A stretch of 64,000 nt of DNA, from positions 34,297-98,296 of the forward strand of contig PHFL01000070.1 in assembly GCA_002794105.1 (NCBI GenBank), read 5' to 3'. This DNA comes from Candidatus Thermochlorobacter aerophilus (GTDB lineage Bacteria > Bacteroidota > Chlorobiia > Chlorobiales > Thermochlorobacteraceae). The stretch's first letter is position 1. Each line of letters begins with the position of its first letter. Of the stretch, positions 63,997-64,000 are shown one piece after another. A model generated the notes under the pieces. It was not told the DNA's origin and did not search any database. It saw nothing but the letters and a program-made list of their open reading frames with translations. The position numbers were made by a program, and so were the translations under genes.

Positions 63997-64000
63997 TTTT

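Overview
The window looks like a chromosomal segment of a bacterium from the Bacteroidota/Chlorobiota (FCB) group. The pointers are a SusC/SusD outer-membrane pair, a sphingolipid-type serine palmitoyltransferase, a HmuY-type haem lipoprotein beside a TonB-dependent receptor, DUF6607 and DUF6686-like proteins, and TPR-LuxR and caspase/DUF4384 proteins. Near 41-49 kb lie the remains of a Chloroflexus-type three-domain propionyl-CoA synthase (3-hydroxypropionate metabolism). This would fit a lineage related to the phototrophic Chlorobiota, but no rRNA or photosynthesis gene is present to settle that.

Layout. 0-8.5 kb: a small unknown protein, a SAM methyltransferase, the SusC/SusD pair and a secreted TPR protein. 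8.5-15.2 kb (minus strand): serine palmitoyltransferase, then dnaE-trxA-glutaredoxin-trxB reading leftwards. 15.4-24.6 kb: an ATP-grasp protein and an iron/haem island (Fur-like box, TonB receptor, HmuY, DUF6607, flavodoxin, PepSY reductase-like protein), split by a Doc toxin-antitoxin pair. 24.8-33 kb (minus): a GDT1-type cation exchanger, a BamA-like barrel, MgtE, MgtC, a two-component system and a PIF1-like helicase. 33-40 kb: a MntA/HepT module, a czcA remnant, a phased degenerate repeat, a frameshifted membrane protein, a frameshifted WD40-caspase with a DUF4384 partner, and a YbjN-like protein. 41-48.7 kb: the propionyl-CoA synthase gene, broken by a roughly 2.3-kb insert that carries a MITE and a type II restriction-modification pair. 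48.8-52 kb: a CHAD protein and a TPR-LuxR regulator. 52-64 kb: a probable metal-starvation regulon (two ABC permeases, DUF1826, ABC ATPase, Cys/His-rich lipoprotein, 4Fe-4S membrane protein, COG0523 GTPase). Its three transcription units each carry a TGCAAAT-N-ATTTGCA-type 7-1-7 palindrome. Between them is B12-independent methionine synthase under a cobalamin riboswitch.

The intergenic DNA is rich in repeats: two copies of a 241-248 bp MITE with TIRs and TA flanks, six copies of a CTCACCCTGT...ACAGGGTGAG REP-like element, several copies of a second REP-like element (GGATTCCTCGCT...CGGAATGAC), and a 181-bp tandem duplication. Several genes carry single-base frameshifts (propionyl-CoA synthase, caspase, COG0523 GTPase, a membrane protein at 34.3 kb). 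Some are at homopolymers and may be sequence errors; the 2.3-kb insertion in the synthase cannot be explained that way.

The observations most worth following are the propionyl-CoA synthase disrupted by a restriction-modification island, the three-site operator regulon with its split ABC transporter, and the two-stage cobalamin control of metE.
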